Positions 7,108-14,449 of a DNA stretch of 31,328 nt are shown here, in pieces. This DNA comes from Veillonella parvula. GTDB lineage: Bacteria > Bacillota > Negativicutes > Veillonellales > Veillonellaceae. The stretch is from positions 1 through 31,328 of the forward strand of contig CAMUQE010000004.1 of the NCBI GenBank assembly GCA_947096075.1. The letters are read 5' to 3'. Made by a program: the position numbers and the translations under genes. The first letter of the stretch is position 1, and each line of letters begins with the position of its first letter. Below the pieces are notes generated by a model, which ran no database searches, had not been told where the DNA came from, and saw only the letters and a program-made list of their open reading frames with translations.

Positions 7108-8799
7108 ATGAGTGACATTATGTATCCGGTAAGTTTCGGAAATTTGATGAACCACATTATGACTGAGTACAAGATGTACAATCGTATTTACAATGTAAAT
7201 AAAATTCATCGTACGAATCATGATCAACGCTTATCTATCTTTGGTAAATCCATTGAAAATCCTGTAGGTCCAGCAGCTGGCCCTAATACACAGTTGGCAC
7301 AAAATATTGTGGCATCTTATGTAGCTGGTGCTCGTTGCATTGAATTAAAAACCGTACAAATCATGTACGGTGAAGAACTAGGTATTCCTAGACCTTGTAT
7401 CTACTCTGTAGATGAAGCATATAATGTAGAATGGTCTTCTGAATATAGCTGTGATGAAGCTGCTGATGAATACATTAAAGCTTGGTTCGCATTAAAATTA
7501 ATCTCTAAAGAATTGGGATTAGGCGATCCAGATGGATTCTTATTCATCATGAGTGTTGGCTACAACTTAGCTGGTATTAAGAGCCCTATGGTTGACAAAT
7601 TCATCAATACAATGCGCAGTGCATCTCAATCTCCAATGTGGGATACTTGTAAACAATGGTGCCTTGACCATGTAGATGAATTTGAACATATCGATGCTGA
7701 TTTCATCAACTCTATTGGTGATGAACTTTGTCAAGCAATCACATTGTCCACAATGCACGGTTGCCCAGCAGAAGAAATCGAATCCATTTGTTCGTACCTT
7801 ATCAGTGAAAAAGGTCTTCACCTATACTTAAAATGCAACCCTACATTGTTAGGCCCAAAACGCATTAGAGAATTATTGGATAACGCTGGCTTTGAATACA
7901 TTGACTTTGAAGACCATCAATTTGAAGTTGACCTTCAATTCGATAAAGCTGTTCCAATGTTAGAACGTCTTATCGCTCTTGGTGAAAAACACAACAAGAT
8001 CTTTGGTGTTAAATTGACAAATACATTCCCTGTACAAATTCACAACAATGAATTGCCTGGCGAGCAAATGTACATGTCTGGTAAATCCTTGTTACCAGTT
8101 ACAATTGGTGTAGCTGAGCTTTTAAGTGCTCAATTCGGCGAACGTTTACCAATGTCTTATAGCGGCGGTGCTGTAAAACAAAACATTAAAGCTATCTTTG
8201 ATTGTGGTATCTGGCCTGTAACAGTATGTACAATTCTTCTGCAAGGCGAAGGTTACAATACTTTCAAAGGTTTAGCAGACGAAGTAGAATCTACTGATTA
8301 CAAAGCTGCTTTAAAAGTTCATAAAGAACTTATCGCTGAACTTGCTAAAGACATCGCTGAGAACAAAATTTTCAAGAAGAGTGATGCTATGAAGAAAAAA
8401 CGTGAAGCAATGCCATCCTTCCCTGGTACACGTAGCTCTGACTACCACTGCCGTGTAGTTTGTGGTGCTTGTGTTCGCGTATGTCCTAATAGATGTAATG
8501 AAGTCGTTACTGTAAATGATGCTAAATTGATCGTCCATGTTGATCAAAGCTGTAATGAGTGTGGTAACTGTGCATGTCATTGCGTAGAACCTTGTCAACC
8601 ATACAAGGATCGCATTACATTCTTCCACAATGCTGAAGCTTTAGCAGATAGTACAAATGATGGTTTCTACATCACAGGCACTAGCTGTGGTTATCGCTTC
8701 AAAGGTGAAGAAGCCGTATGTGACATTGATGCATTACCTGAAGAATTGAAAGGAGTTGTACATGCCTTCCGTAAAGAGCATGTGTACTATGTATCATGA
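7108..8799 (+). CDS. ygfK: Compact YgfK-like flavin/iron-sulfur oxidoreductase
   Basis: 563 residues. Residues 1 to about 420 resemble the dihydroorotate-dehydrogenase-like (FMN barrel) part of YgfK, with NPVGPAAGPN (51-60), ELKTVQ (79-84), STMHGCP, KCNPTLLGP, KLTNTFP and YSGGA. The C-terminal part has ferredoxin-like cysteines: C448, C452, C455, C459-P and C482, C485, C488, C490, C492, C496, enough for two [4Fe-4S] clusters. E. coli YgfK is about 1030 residues because a GltD-like flavin/NAD(P) domain lies between these two parts. Here it is absent with the frame unbroken. The protein is probably a reductase acting on a purine-ring intermediate ('selenate reductase' is a legacy name); its electron donor is not evident. 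AAAGGAG precedes ATG 7108. Confidence 0.88.
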   Translation: MSDIMYPVSFGNLMNHIMTEYKMYNRIYNVNKIHRTNHDQRLSIFGKSIENPVGPAAGPNTQLAQNIVASYVAGARCIELKTVQIMYGEELGIPRPCIYSVDEAYNVEWSSEYSCDEAADEYIKAWFALKLISKELGLGDPDGFLFIMSVGYNLAGIKSPMVDKFINTMRSASQSPMWDTCKQWCLDHVDEFEHIDADFINSIGDELCQAITLSTMHGCPAEEIESICSYLISEKGLHLYLKCNPTLLGPKRIRELLDNAGFEYIDFEDHQFEVDLQFDKAVPMLERLIALGEKHNKIFGVKLTNTFPVQIHNNELPGEQMYMSGKSLLPVTIGVAELLSAQFGERLPMSYSGGAVKQNIKAIFDCGIWPVTVCTILLQGEGYNTFKGLADEVESTDYKAALKVHKELIAELAKDIAENKIFKKSDAMKKKREAMPSFPGTRSSDYHCRVVCGACVRVCPNRCNEVVTVNDAKLIVHVDQSCNECGNCACHCVEPCQPYKDRITFFHNAEALADSTNDGFYITGTSCGYRFKGEEAVCDIDALPEELKGVVHAFRKEHVYYVS

Positions 8800-10145
8800 T
8801 TATCATACAACAAGGGGAATTGGTCTTATCTGATCGAATCCTTACCGGAGATTTATTAATTGATGGTGACAAAATTGTCGCCATCGATGAACACGTTCCT
8901 GTTCCAGAAGGGGCTAAAGTAATTGATGCAAAAGGTTGCTACGTATTCCCAGGATTTATAGATCCTCATACACACTTTCAAATGACCAATGCTTTAGCCT
9001 CGACTGCGGATGATTTTGATAGTGGTACGAAGGCTGCTATCCTTGGTGGGACTACTTCAATTATCAATTTTGCTTCTCCTGAGGATGCCTCCCTTTGTAA
9101 AGGCTTAGAGGTTCATAAGGAGCGTGCTGCAGGGCATTGCTCCTGTGACTACAAATTCCATATGGAGCTTGTAGAAATGAATGATACGGTGGCCAGTGAA
9201 ATACCGAAAGTTGTTAAAGCTGGTGTATCATCCTTTAAGGTATATTTAGCTTATGGGTTCCGTTTAAAGGACCGAGAAATTTATGACGCTATTGAAGCTA
9301 TAAAACCAACAGGCGCACTCGTAGGGGCTCATTGTGAAAATGGAGACCTCATCGATGCACTCGTAGCTGATAAGCGTAAGCGCGGTGACTTAGATATAAG
9401 TAATCACCCACTTACAAGACCTGCTATGATTGAATCGGAATCGATTAAACGATTTAGTACAATCGGCGCTTCTCTAGATTATCCAGTACATGTTGTGCAT
9501 GTAAGCTCCAAAGAAGGGGTAGAAGAAATCCTTCGAGAACGTGCACTAGGGCATGCAGTGACTTGTGAAACATGTCCACAGTATTTGGTACTCGATGAAT
9601 CACGATATAGCTTGCCTGATTATGAAGGCGCTAAATACGTGATGAGTCCACCTCTTAGAACTGAAGTAGATCAAATGACATTGAAGGACGCTTTAGTAAA
9701 TGGTACTTTCCAAACTATTGGCTCCGACCATTGTAGCTTCAATTTTGAAGGTCAAAAATTAAAAAGTCGTCATGACTTTACCCGTATTCCTGGTGGCATC
9801 CCAGGTGCTGAGGAACGGGGCATCGTTGCTTATGATGTATTGGTAAACCAATGCAATATGAGTGCCGTAGATTTTATGAAATTAGTAAGTGAAAACCCAG
9901 CAAAACTATATGGCATGTATCCTAAGAAGGGTACATTAGCTGTAGGTAGTGATGGAGATATTACAATCGTAGATAGGAATGTAAAACACATTCTTTCAAT
10001 AGAGTCTGCCCATACAAAGGCTGACTATATACCGTATGAGGGACTATCTGTAACCGGTATGGTTCGTGATGTAATCCTCAGAGGTCACCATGTGGTACAA
10101 GATGGATCCTTAATAGAATCATATCTTGGTGAATGTATTCCTTAA
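8796..10145 (+). CDS. hyuA: Dihydropyrimidinase/hydantoinase-like cyclic amidohydrolase
   Basis: A cyclic-amide hydrolase of 449 residues (E. coli YgeZ/HyuA type). The binuclear metal site is complete: H58 and H60 in PHTH, carboxylated lysine K148 in SSFKVYLAY, H179 in GAHCENG, H235 in HVVHVSS and D311 in GSDH. The reaction is hydrolytic opening of a five- or six-membered cyclic ureide. In the purine pathway it presumably opens a ring to a ureido acid that YgeY or YgeW then processes; the substrate is inferred. It overlaps ygfK by ATGA with no clear ribosome site of its own, so translation should be coupled to ygfK. Confidence 0.93.
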   Translation: MIIIQQGELVLSDRILTGDLLIDGDKIVAIDEHVPVPEGAKVIDAKGCYVFPGFIDPHTHFQMTNALASTADDFDSGTKAAILGGTTSIINFASPEDASLCKGLEVHKERAAGHCSCDYKFHMELVEMNDTVASEIPKVVKAGVSSFKVYLAYGFRLKDREIYDAIEAIKPTGALVGAHCENGDLIDALVADKRKRGDLDISNHPLTRPAMIESESIKRFSTIGASLDYPVHVVHVSSKEGVEEILRERALGHAVTCETCPQYLVLDESRYSLPDYEGAKYVMSPPLRTEVDQMTLKDALVNGTFQTIGSDHCSFNFEGQKLKSRHDFTRIPGGIPGAEERGIVAYDVLVNQCNMSAVDFMKLVSENPAKLYGMYPKKGTLAVGSDGDITIVDRNVKHILSIESAHTKADYIPYEGLSVTGMVRDVILRGHHVVQDGSLIESYLGECIP

Positions 10146-10162
10146 TGAAAGGAGGACTATAT

Positions 10163-12712
10163 ATGTACCGCTTTCAAGTGAATGGCACCTATTATGAGGC
10201 TCAAGAGGATCAGCGCTTAATTGATTTCTTGAGAGCTGATTTGAAGCTGACAGGCACCAAAGAAGGTTGTAGTGCTGGTGCTTGTGGTACGTGTACAGTA
10301 ATTATAGACGGGAAAAAGGCAAAAGCTTGTGTTAGTAAATTATCCCAATTAGATGGCAAATCAATTGTAACGATTGAGGGATTAACTGATAGGGAAAAAG
10401 CTGTATACACCTATGCTTTTGGTGAATGTGGAGCGGTGCAATGTGGCTTCTGTATACCAGGTATGATTATTAGTGCAAAGGTCCTAATTGATGAAAATAA
10501 TGACCCTACATCTGAAGATGTTAAAAAAGCTATTTTAGGCAATATTTGTCGTTGTACAGGTTATGTGAAAATTGAAGAAGGCATTATGCTAGCAGCAAAA
10601 ATGATTCGTGAGAATTTACCTGTTCCGGAAAAGGATACTAATGCTGCTGTAGGCGCTCGTTTACATCGTGTCGATGCGGAGGAAAAAGCTTTAGGTACGG
10701 GAAAATATGCCGATGATATTCATATGGATGGTATGATTTACGCTAAAGCATTGCGTTCTAAATATCCACGGGCTAGAGTGGATCGCGTTGATGTGTCTAA
10801 AGCTCTTAAACACCCAGCCTGTGTAACGGCTTTGACTGCTGCTGATGTACCATTCAATAAAACTGGTCATTTAGTTCCGGATTGGGATGTACTTATCGCA
10901 GAAGGTGATATTACACGTTATGTAGGCGATGCAGTTGCACTTGTTGCAACTACAGAAAAGAAATATTTAGACGAAGTATTGGCTCTAGTTGAAGTTGATT
11001 ATACTGAATTAAAACCCGTACTAGATCCATTGGAAGCACTAAAACCAGATGCTCCTCAGTTACATCCAGACGGAAATGTATTATCTCGTCAAACATTATC
11101 TCGTGGCGATGTAGATAAGGCTATTGCAGAAGCTGCTTTTGTAGTAACAAATCATTATTCCACACCTCAAACCGACCATGCATTTATGGAACCAGAATGT
11201 GCCGTTGCATATCGTGAGGGAGATGAAATTCATCTGCATTCAGGTAGCCAAAATGTTTATGATGATCGTCGTGAAGTTGCTCGTATGCTTGGTATTCCGA
11301 ATGAGGCTGTAAAGGTTCACAGTATGCTCGTAGGTGGTGGCTTTGGTGGTAAAGAAGATATGACCGTACAACATCATGCATCACTCGTAGCTTGGCTTAC
11401 AGGAAAACCAACTAAGGTACTTTTCTCCCGTCAAGAAAGTCTCAATATTCATACTAAACGTCATGCGATGGAAATGGATGTTACTACGGCTTGTGATGCA
11501 GAAGGTAACTTGGTGGCAAGTAAGGTAAAGATTGTATCTAACTGTGGTGCTTATGCATCCTTAGGTGGTCCAGTACTACAACGTGCTGGTACGCATTCTT
11601 CTGGTCCTTACCACTTCGATAACTTTGCCTTTGATGGCGTTTGTGTTTATACAAATACGGTTCCTGGTGGTGCATATCGTGGATTCGGTGTAACACAAAC
11701 TATCTTTGCTCAAGAACAAAACATTGATGAATTAGCCGCGTTGGTAGGCATGGATCCGTGGGAATTCCGTTATAAAAACGTTGTACGCCCAGGAGACTCC
11801 TTACCCAATGGGCAAATTTGTTCCGAAGAAACTGCCTTGGCAGAATGTTTGGAAGCGGTAAAAGATGCATACTATGCATCTGATCGCACAGGTCTTGCAG
11901 TATGCTTGAAAAACAGTGGTATTGGGGTAGGCTTACCTGATACAGGTCGCGTTATTTTAGAAGTACGTGATGGTAAAGTTCATATTCGTACTGGTGCAGC
12001 TTGTATCGGTCAAGGTATGGCTACTATGGCGACGCAAGTACTTTGTGAAACAACGGGCTTAACGGCAGATAAAGTATTTGTAGAGCGTCCTGATACGGTA
12101 CGTACACCAGACTCTGGTACAACCACTGCGTCTCGTCAAACATTATTTACTGGTGAAGCAACGCGTAAAGCAAGTCTTCGTTTAAAAGAAATGTTAGAAA
12201 GCAAAACATTAGAAGAATTAAATGGTGTAGAAATTTATGAAGAGTTCCTTGGTGAAACAGATCCATTTAACTCTGATAAATCACATCCAAAAAATCACGT
12301 TGCCTATGGCTATGGTGCTTGTGTAGCGACAATCGGAGAAGATAATAAAATCGCTAATTTACATGTAGCATATGATGTAGGACGCGTAGTTAACCCTCAA
12401 TCCTGTTCTGGTCAAGCCGAAGGTGGCGCAATCATGGGGATGGGCTTTGCTGTAACAGAAGACTTCCCTTATAAAGATGGCTATGTAACAGCCAAATATG
12501 GTACTTTAGGTCTTCTTAGAGCAACACAATGTCCACCAATTCATGTAAGTTTGATTGAAAAGGGGACACCAGATCAATATGCATACGGCGCTAAAGGTAT
12601 TGGTGAAATTTCTAGTATTCCAATTGCACCGGCTATTGCAAATGCATATCGTCGTATCGACGGAGAACCACGTAGGTCCTTGCCGATTCAACATACAGGT
12701 TATAAAAAATAG
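10163..12712 (+). CDS. Molybdenum hydroxylase (xanthine dehydrogenase family), Fe-S and Mo domains in one chain
   Basis: An 849-residue fused enzyme. Residues 1-80 are a plant-type [2Fe-2S] domain (C36, C41, C44, C56). Residues 85-160 are the helical [2Fe-2S] domain (C94, C97, C129, C131). The remainder is the molybdopterin part, with GGGFGGKED, GGAYRGFG, CIGQGMATMATQ and the catalytic glutamate E815 in GAKGIGE. Length and layout match the 'selenium-dependent molybdenum hydroxylase 1' type. There is no in-frame UGA; selenium in such enzymes is a labile cofactor ligand. No FAD domain or subunit and no Mo-cofactor sulfurylation genes (xdhC, yqeB, ygfJ types) are in the window. Likely substrate is hypoxanthine/xanthine or another purine. 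ATG 10163 is chosen over an in-frame ATG at 10133 because AAAGGAGG (10148-10155 region) fits it. Confidence 0.9.
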   Translation: MYRFQVNGTYYEAQEDQRLIDFLRADLKLTGTKEGCSAGACGTCTVIIDGKKAKACVSKLSQLDGKSIVTIEGLTDREKAVYTYAFGECGAVQCGFCIPGMIISAKVLIDENNDPTSEDVKKAILGNICRCTGYVKIEEGIMLAAKMIRENLPVPEKDTNAAVGARLHRVDAEEKALGTGKYADDIHMDGMIYAKALRSKYPRARVDRVDVSKALKHPACVTALTAADVPFNKTGHLVPDWDVLIAEGDITRYVGDAVALVATTEKKYLDEVLALVEVDYTELKPVLDPLEALKPDAPQLHPDGNVLSRQTLSRGDVDKAIAEAAFVVTNHYSTPQTDHAFMEPECAVAYREGDEIHLHSGSQNVYDDRREVARMLGIPNEAVKVHSMLVGGGFGGKEDMTVQHHASLVAWLTGKPTKVLFSRQESLNIHTKRHAMEMDVTTACDAEGNLVASKVKIVSNCGAYASLGGPVLQRAGTHSSGPYHFDNFAFDGVCVYTNTVPGGAYRGFGVTQTIFAQEQNIDELAALVGMDPWEFRYKNVVRPGDSLPNGQICSEETALAECLEAVKDAYYASDRTGLAVCLKNSGIGVGLPDTGRVILEVRDGKVHIRTGAACIGQGMATMATQVLCETTGLTADKVFVERPDTVRTPDSGTTTASRQTLFTGEATRKASLRLKEMLESKTLEELNGVEIYEEFLGETDPFNSDKSHPKNHVAYGYGACVATIGEDNKIANLHVAYDVGRVVNPQSCSGQAEGGAIMGMGFAVTEDFPYKDGYVTAKYGTLGLLRATQCPPIHVSLIEKGTPDQYAYGAKGIGEISSIPIAPAIANAYRRIDGEPRRSLPIQHTGYKK

Positions 12713-12724
12713 AATATTTGCTTA

Positions 12725-12752
12725 ATGGGTAGGGGCGTTTGCCCCTAGCCAT
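12725..12752 (+). promoter_or_regulatory. Strong GC-rich hairpin after the Mo hydroxylase gene
   Basis: ATGGGTAGGGGC (12725-12736) pairs with GCCCCTAGCCAT (12741-12752), 11 of 12 positions, around a GTTT loop. It begins 12 bases after the stop codon. No T-tract follows, so it is not a standard terminator; it may protect the mRNA 3' end or belong to the permease leader. A weaker CTATC/GATAG hairpin sits at 12792-12807. Confidence 0.5.
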
Positions 12753-12860
12753 CAAGGTTCCCACGTGAAGTCGATGAGATTTCTCTAAACTCTATCATGT
12801 ACGATAGTATGACTATATTATTTAACTAGTAACTAAAACGTAAGATATGAGGTGATTCTT

Positions 12861-14246
12861 ATGAGTAAAGGTGTATCTGGTGTCGACCATGTAGATGGTA
12901 TGCTGCCAATTCCGCAATTATTTGCTTATGGTTTGCAGCACGTATTAGCTATGTATGCTGGTGCGGTTGCAGTACCAATCATCATCGCACAAGCGATGAA
13001 CTTACCTATTGAAGACTTGATTCGTTTGATTACGGCCGACTTGTTTACATGTGGTGTTGCTACATTAATTCAAACATTGGGGTTTGGCCCTATCGGTGGT
13101 CGTATTCCTCTTATTCAAGGTGTAACATTTGCTTCTGTAGGCCCAATGATTATGATTGGTCAGCAGCATGATATTACAACTATCTATGGTGCGATTATTA
13201 TAGCCGGTCTCTTTACATTCCTTGTGGCTCCATTCTTTAGCCGTTTAATTCGTCTATTCCCGCCTGTAGTAACAGGTACTATCATTACTATTATTGGTAT
13301 CAATTTAATGCCAGTAGCAGTTAAATGGATGGGCGGCGGTGCAGGTAATCCGAACTTTGGTGATCCTCTAAATATTGCTCTTGGTGTAGCTACATTTATT
13401 CTTGTTATTGTAACCTATCGATTTGGTAAAGGATTCATTGGTAATCTAGCAATCTTAGTAGGTCTTATTCTTGGTACAGCTCTTGCTATGATTTGTGGTA
13501 TTACTGACTTCTCCGAAGTAGAGCGTTCCCAGTGGATATCCATTGTAACACCATTTTACTTTGGTCTTCCAACTTTTGACTTTGCTTCTATCATTTCTAT
13601 GATCATTGTAATGCTCGTAGTTATGGTTGAAACAACTGGTGATAGTATTGCTGTAGGCGAAATCGTTGATAAACCTATCGGTCAAAAAGAGTTGGCTGCA
13701 GTACTTCGTGCTGATGGCTTATCTACTCTTATCGGTGGTATTCTTAACAGCTTCCCTTACACAGCATTCGCTCAAAACGTAGGCCTTATCGCGGTAACAC
13801 GCGTAAAGAGTCGCTTCGTTGTAGCAGCATCTGGTGTTATTCTTATTTTATTAGGTCTTTTCCCTAAATTAGCAGCTATCGTAGCTTGTATTCCAAACGC
13901 CGTATTAGGCGGTGCAGGGATTGCCATGTTCGGTATGATTATTGCCAGTGGCATTCGTTCCCTTGGTAAGGTTAGCTTCGATGGTAACTATAACTTGATG
14001 CTTGTGGCGATTAGTATTGGGGTATCTATGATTCCTCTAGCTGCGCCTAACTTCTACGCACATTTCCCAGATTGGGCTCAAATTCTTTTGAAATCTGGTA
14101 TCACAGCAGGTAGTATCATTGCCGTTCTTCTAAATGTTATATTTAACGGCTTCGGTTACAAAACTGTTAACGAACCTAATCGTGCGACTCGTAAATATCG
14201 TCACTTCACACGATTCAAAGGTTATCCTAAACATTTCTACCAATAA
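12861..14246 (+). CDS. NCS2 family xanthine/urate permease
   Basis: A 461-residue polytopic inner-membrane nucleobase:cation symporter of the NAT/NCS2 family. The TM1 motif QH (26-27) and the family signature Q-N-x-G-x4-T-R (QNVGLIAVTR, 305-314) are both present. Hydrophobic segments run almost throughout, with a short basic cytoplasmic tail (RATRKYRHFTRFKGYPK). It is most similar in pattern to xanthine/urate carriers; cluster context supports purine uptake but cannot choose between xanthine and urate. ATG 12861 follows GAGGTGAT; the GTG at 12852 lies inside that ribosome site and is rejected as start. It is separated from the Mo hydroxylase by a 148-base leader. Confidence 0.9.
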   Translation: MSKGVSGVDHVDGMLPIPQLFAYGLQHVLAMYAGAVAVPIIIAQAMNLPIEDLIRLITADLFTCGVATLIQTLGFGPIGGRIPLIQGVTFASVGPMIMIGQQHDITTIYGAIIIAGLFTFLVAPFFSRLIRLFPPVVTGTIITIIGINLMPVAVKWMGGGAGNPNFGDPLNIALGVATFILVIVTYRFGKGFIGNLAILVGLILGTALAMICGITDFSEVERSQWISIVTPFYFGLPTFDFASIISMIIVMLVVMVETTGDSIAVGEIVDKPIGQKELAAVLRADGLSTLIGGILNSFPYTAFAQNVGLIAVTRVKSRFVVAASGVILILLGLFPKLAAIVACIPNAVLGGAGIAMFGMIIASGIRSLGKVSFDGNYNLMLVAISIGVSMIPLAAPNFYAHFPDWAQILLKSGITAGSIIAVLLNVIFNGFGYKTVNEPNRATRKYRHFTRFKGYPKHFYQ

Positions 14247-14350
14247 GATATAGTTAGATGAGTTTACTCTCATACGATTACATGTATTGTCTCTTAGTAG
14301 AAACCTTGTCTGTATAGGTAAAATATCTATATACATGTTTTCGCTCTTTT

Positions 14351-14387
14351 AAAAGGCATCACTCTAGTTTAGAGTGATGCCTTTTTT
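14351..14387 (+). terminator. Strong intrinsic terminator closing the purine cluster
   Basis: AAAAGGCATCACTCTA (14351-14366) and TAGAGTGATGCCTTTT (14370-14385) form a 16-bp perfect stem with a GTT loop, running into a six-T tract. It cleanly separates the permease transcript from the RuBisCO-like gene. Confidence 0.95.
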
Positions 14388-14413
14388 GTGTGGAATCGTG
14401 TACCACTTTGGTA

Positions 14414-14419
14414 TATAAT
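14414..14419 (+). promoter_or_regulatory. Candidate -10 box for the RuBisCO-like gene
   Basis: A perfect TATAAT lies 31 bases upstream of the ATG and just after the terminator. The -35 region (TGGAAT, 14391-14396, 17-base spacer) is a poor match. Confidence 0.45.
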
Positions 14420-14449
14420 TAAATAATATTATTGCAAAGGAGACGCATT

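Noticed and set aside
7108..8799. Short ygfK as a frameshifted or truncated pseudogene
   Set aside because: One uninterrupted frame contains both the N-terminal barrel motifs and the C-terminal cysteine motifs up to the family-like C-terminus; only the middle domain is absent.
10133..10162. In-frame ATG 30 bases upstream of the Mo hydroxylase start
   Set aside because: It lies inside the hyuA coding region without a ribosome site, while AAAGGAGG fits ATG 10163 and the family N-terminus begins there.
10163..12712. Selenocysteine in the 'selenium-dependent' hydroxylase
   Set aside because: No in-frame UGA and no recoding hairpin is needed; selenium in this family is a cofactor ligand, not an encoded residue.
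12852..12860. GTG as start of the permease
   Set aside because: It sits within the GAGGTGAT ribosome site that serves ATG 12861.
12713..12860. Purine riboswitch upstream of the permease
   Set aside because: The conserved loop and junction sequences of the guanine/adenine riboswitch are not found; only generic hairpins are present.
14432..14449. TTG as start of the RuBisCO-like gene
   Set aside because: The codons it would add are the ribosome site itself; ATG 14450 is well spaced.
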